Shown piece by piece: positions 61,608 to 64,000 of a stretch of 64,000 nucleotides of DNA. A program made the translations under genes and the position numbers. Positions within the stretch are counted from its first letter, which is position 1; every line of letters starts with the position of its first letter. The notes under the pieces are model-generated. The model was not told where the DNA came from, did not search any database, and was given only the letters and a program-made list of their open reading frames with translations. Source of the DNA: Deferribacteraceae bacterium UBA6799. GTDB lineage: Bacteria; Chrysiogenota; Deferribacteres; Deferribacterales; Geovibrionaceae. The stretch is from contig DKFJ01000010.1 of assembly GCA_002452335.1 (NCBI GenBank), positions 201,559 to 265,558 on the forward strand, read 5' to 3'.

Positions 61608-63065
61608 ATGATTACTGAAAACGGCTTCATTGAGTTAGCGTACTCATTGGTAAGAATAAGAAATCTGGATGAGCTGCTGAACACTATGCTCGGGAAGATA
61701 CGCAGTATCCTTTCGGCTGATGCCGGCAGTATCTTCATACACGACGACGATAATGACGAGCTGATATTCAGCTACACGCAGAACGACTCTGTCAGCCTGC
61801 CGTTTAAACAGTTCCGCATGAAAGCGGACGAAAAGAGCATCGCCGGATTCTGCGCTGTTCGCAACAGCCTGATAAGACTGGACGATGTATATCACCTCGA
61901 TCCGAAATTCCCTTTCAGCTTTAACAACAGCTTTGACGAGATGTCCGGATACCGCACCAAATCCATGCTGGTGTTTCCCATCAACGACATCAACGGAAGG
62001 CTGATAGGTATTCTTCAGCTAATCAACAAAAGATCTGAAAACGTTAAGATAAACAAAGAGACTGTTGACCAAGCGGTTATCCCTTTCAGCGCGGACGATG
62101 AGAACACCGCCCACTCGCTGAGCGGTATAGTCGGTATGGCGCTGGAAAACGCCCTGCTTTACGACAGCATCGAGGCGATGTGGGAAGGTTTCATACAGGC
62201 ATGTATGACCGCCATCGACTCCAGAGACCCGGTGACAGGCGGACACAGTGAACGTGTCACAGCATACACCATGGCGCTGGCGGAGGCGATGAGCAATGAC
62301 GACGGGGCGTTTCCGGAGTTCAAGCTGACACCTGTTCAGCTCCGGTCGCTGAAATATTCATGCATGCTACATGATTTCGGAAAACTGGTCGTCAGCGAAA
62401 ACGTTCTTCAGAAAGCGGACAAGCTGTATCCGGGTATGCTGGATGTTATTAAGTTCCGCTTCGGGATGGCGAAATCTGTCGCTCTGATGGAAAAAGATAA
62501 AGAGACTGTTGATGAACTGAACAGGCTGCTGGATATAGTGGTCAAGGCGAATATCCCCACCGTTCTGGATGAGGACACCTCCACCGGTCTGGAAAAATGC
62601 GTCAACTATACATTCACCGATCTGGAGGGGAACACGCACACTCTGCTGACTCCTAAAGAATATGAGTATCTGAGCATCAAAAGAGGCTCTCTGACGAAAG
62701 AAGAGAGAGATATAGTCGAGAGCCATGTGCGCCATACATACGAGTTTCTGGTTAAGATCCCCTGGACGGCTGACCTGCGCAGCGTGCCTGCCACAGCCGC
62801 CATGCACCACGAAAAGCTGAACGGCTCCGGCTATCCTTTCGGGCTGGAGGGCGACAGTATATATATTCAGGGACGGATCATGGCTATCGCCGATATCTAT
62901 GACGCTCTGACGGCTCATGACAGACCTTACAAAAAGCCGATGCCGATTGAGAAAGCCTGTGCTATACTGTTGGATGAAGCGCAGAGAAATTTTCTGGATA
63001 CACGAATTGTCCGGTTCTTTATAGACAAAGAAATATACAAGTGCCTTGATAGGAGGGACAGTTGA
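61608..63065 (+). CDS. GAF-HD-GYP phosphodiesterase (probable c-di-GMP hydrolase)
   Basis: The protein is 485 aa. The GAF domain (about 15-180; SADAGSIFIHDD) precedes an HD-GYP domain (about 205-480) with GGHSERV, the HD pair in MLHDFGKL, MHHEKLNGSGYP (HHE and GYP motifs) and AIADIYDALTA. An insertion of about 80 residues (roughly 285-365) separates LHDFGKL from the HHE motif. It should degrade cyclic di-GMP in response to a ligand bound by GAF. It overlaps a receiver gene by 4 bp. Confidence 0.9.
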   Translation: MITENGFIELAYSLVRIRNLDELLNTMLGKIRSILSADAGSIFIHDDDNDELIFSYTQNDSVSLPFKQFRMKADEKSIAGFCAVRNSLIRLDDVYHLDPKFPFSFNNSFDEMSGYRTKSMLVFPINDINGRLIGILQLINKRSENVKINKETVDQAVIPFSADDENTAHSLSGIVGMALENALLYDSIEAMWEGFIQACMTAIDSRDPVTGGHSERVTAYTMALAEAMSNDDGAFPEFKLTPVQLRSLKYSCMLHDFGKLVVSENVLQKADKLYPGMLDVIKFRFGMAKSVALMEKDKETVDELNRLLDIVVKANIPTVLDEDTSTGLEKCVNYTFTDLEGNTHTLLTPKEYEYLSIKRGSLTKEERDIVESHVRHTYEFLVKIPWTADLRSVPATAAMHHEKLNGSGYPFGLEGDSIYIQGRIMAIADIYDALTAHDRPYKKPMPIEKACAILLDEAQRNFLDTRIVRFFIDKEIYKCLDRRDS

Positions 63066-63415
63066 AAACTTTGCTTGTCGTTGATGATGACGAGAGTATC
63101 AGATTGCTTTTAAGAGATGAATTCTGTGACAACGGGTTCAATGTTGTGACCGCTGTTGACGGCGAAGAGGGATTGGTCGCTTTCAACGAACAGAATGTGG
63201 ATGTGGTCATACTGGATCTGGATATGCCGAAACTTTCAGGGGAAGAGGTCGCTCTGCAGCTGCAGCAGACAGCGCCGGATATACCAGTGGTAATCTATAC
63301 AGCCAATCCGGAAAGGCTGGAACATCAGATCGGCATAAAATATGACTCAGTGGTTTTAAAATCATGTGATCTTCAGGAGCTTGTGGAAAAGGTGAAAGAG
63401 CTAAGTAATGTTTGA
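63062..63415 (+). CDS. Stand-alone response-regulator receiver domain
   Basis: The product is 117 aa, a receiver only, with VVDDDES, Asp in VVILDLDMPKLSG and VVIYTAN, VVLKSCDL. It starts at TTG 63062, overlapping the GAF-HD-GYP stop (TTGA), with AGGAGG 5 nt upstream. It probably works in trans with that protein. Its stop overlaps the birA start by 8 bp. Confidence 0.88.
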   Translation: MKTLLVVDDDESIRLLLRDEFCDNGFNVVTAVDGEEGLVAFNEQNVDVVILDLDMPKLSGEEVALQLQQTAPDIPVVIYTANPERLEHQIGIKYDSVVLKSCDLQELVEKVKELSNV

Positions 63416-64000
63416 TGTTTCTCTATACGAAAAGCACAGAGGAAAAAAAGACGGAATAACGGTTCTGGATTCAGTAGATTCAACAAATGCCTATGCGGTC
63501 ATAAACAGCCTTCCACCGTTTTCATGCGTTGCGGCAGAGACACAGACGGCAGGGAGGGGCAGGAGCGGACGCAGATGGCACTCTTCTAAAGGCGACAACC
63601 TTTATTTTTCCATAGTTCTTCATGGCATGGATGTTCCTAAGCTGCTTCCGATGAATATCTTCGCCGGATATATTCTGGCGGATACGCTCAGTCCTTATGC
63701 CGATGTCAGGGTGAAGTGGCCTAACGATCTTACTGTTAACGGGAAAAAGCTGGCAGGGATACTCATGGAGACTACTTTTTCCGGCGGTGTGCTGGAGAAG
63801 GCTGTTCTGGGTATCGGGCTCAATGTGAACACCACTGATTTTCCCGATGAGATAAAAGATATAGCGACATCTCTGAAAATAGAGACAGGTCAGACCTTCA
63901 GCAGAGAAGAGATACTGGCTTCTTTCATGAATAATCTGGAAAGCAGGTACGACGATTTTTTGAACGGCGGAGTGGACATAGCAAAACTTTGGTCTTTTTA
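63408..64000 (+). CDS. birA: Biotin-protein ligase (BirA type), truncated by window end
   Basis: The frame is open from the ATG at 63408 to the window end (197 codons). Family motifs: LDSVDSTNAYA near 22, the biotinyl-AMP loop GRGRSGRRWHS near 47-57, KWPND near 100-104 and NGKKLAGILMET. It joins biotin to the carrier protein of acetyl-CoA carboxylase. There is no N-terminal HTH, so it is the monofunctional, non-repressor type. It overlaps the receiver gene by 8 bp. Confidence 0.9.
   Translation, partial: MFDVSLYEKHRGKKDGITVLDSVDSTNAYAVINSLPPFSCVAAETQTAGRGRSGRRWHSSKGDNLYFSIVLHGMDVPKLLPMNIFAGYILADTLSPYADVRVKWPNDLTVNGKKLAGILMETTFSGGVLEKAVLGIGLNVNTTDFPDEIKDIATSLKIETGQTFSREEILASFMNNLESRYDDFLNGGVDIAKLWSF

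Overview
The window reads as the chromosome of a Gram-negative bacterium living by anaerobic or microaerobic respiration. Evidence includes an LPS-assembly lipoprotein, TonB/ExbBD, outer-membrane barrels, Tat-exported redox proteins, multihaem c-type cytochromes and many two-component systems. The gene mix and style (HxWRQPLN histidine kinases, flavocytochrome plus multihaem cytochrome, leuS-lptE-holA order) would suit a member of the Deferribacterota. That placement is an inference; no rRNA or other decisive marker is present. Most of the sequence has balanced base composition, but two stretches (about 1-5.7 kb and 43.2-45.7 kb) are clearly AT-rich and look acquired.

Layout. 0-6 kb: defence-type accessory region with a Fic protein, an unknown protein and a two-gene Hachiman anti-phage system (HamA nuclease, HamB helicase). 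It ends at a 20-bp copy of a tRNA-Leu-like 3' end, a probable attachment site. 6-8 kb: an RTX-type beta-roll protein gene and a duplicated fragment of its 5' end. 8-12.2 kb: a plus-strand operon for an FtsX/MacB-type ABC transporter with an exported NifX-like domain protein, a LolA-like protein and an outer-membrane barrel. 12.4-23.2 kb: a 13-gene minus-strand haem acquisition operon behind one Fur box (exbB, exbD, tonB, a 50-aa Com-like zinc finger, TonB-dependent haem receptor, flavodoxin, HutW/ChuW radical-SAM haem-degrading enzyme, HutX, BtuFCD-type importer and an ABC-2 transporter pair). 23.4-35.8 kb: regulators (two LysR, three histidine kinases, one NarL-type response regulator, one XRE), a large DUF1566 lipoprotein and a second RTX-type protein.

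36-43.2 kb: two anaerobic electron-transfer units. One is a Tat-exported split-Soret-like dihaem protein with a membrane cytochrome b. The other is a Tat-exported flavoprotein reductase with a multihaem cytochrome and a Phenol_MetA_deg-type outer-membrane protein. The second unit lies behind a textbook sigma-54 promoter and a divergent V4R/sigma-54 activator. 43.4-45.5 kb: an AT-rich, translationally coupled five-gene operon of four small winged-helix paralogues followed by a PD-(D/E)xK nuclease; I do not recognise it and regard it as the best candidate for an undescribed system. 45.8-64 kb: housekeeping: a THUMP RNA methyltransferase, a MrfA-type helicase fused to a MrfB-like exonuclease, NptA phosphate transport with PhoR/PhoB/PhoU, TrmJ, a lytic transglycosylase, SfsA, HolA, LptE, LeuS, a GAF-HD-GYP protein with its receiver, and a BirA gene cut by the window end.
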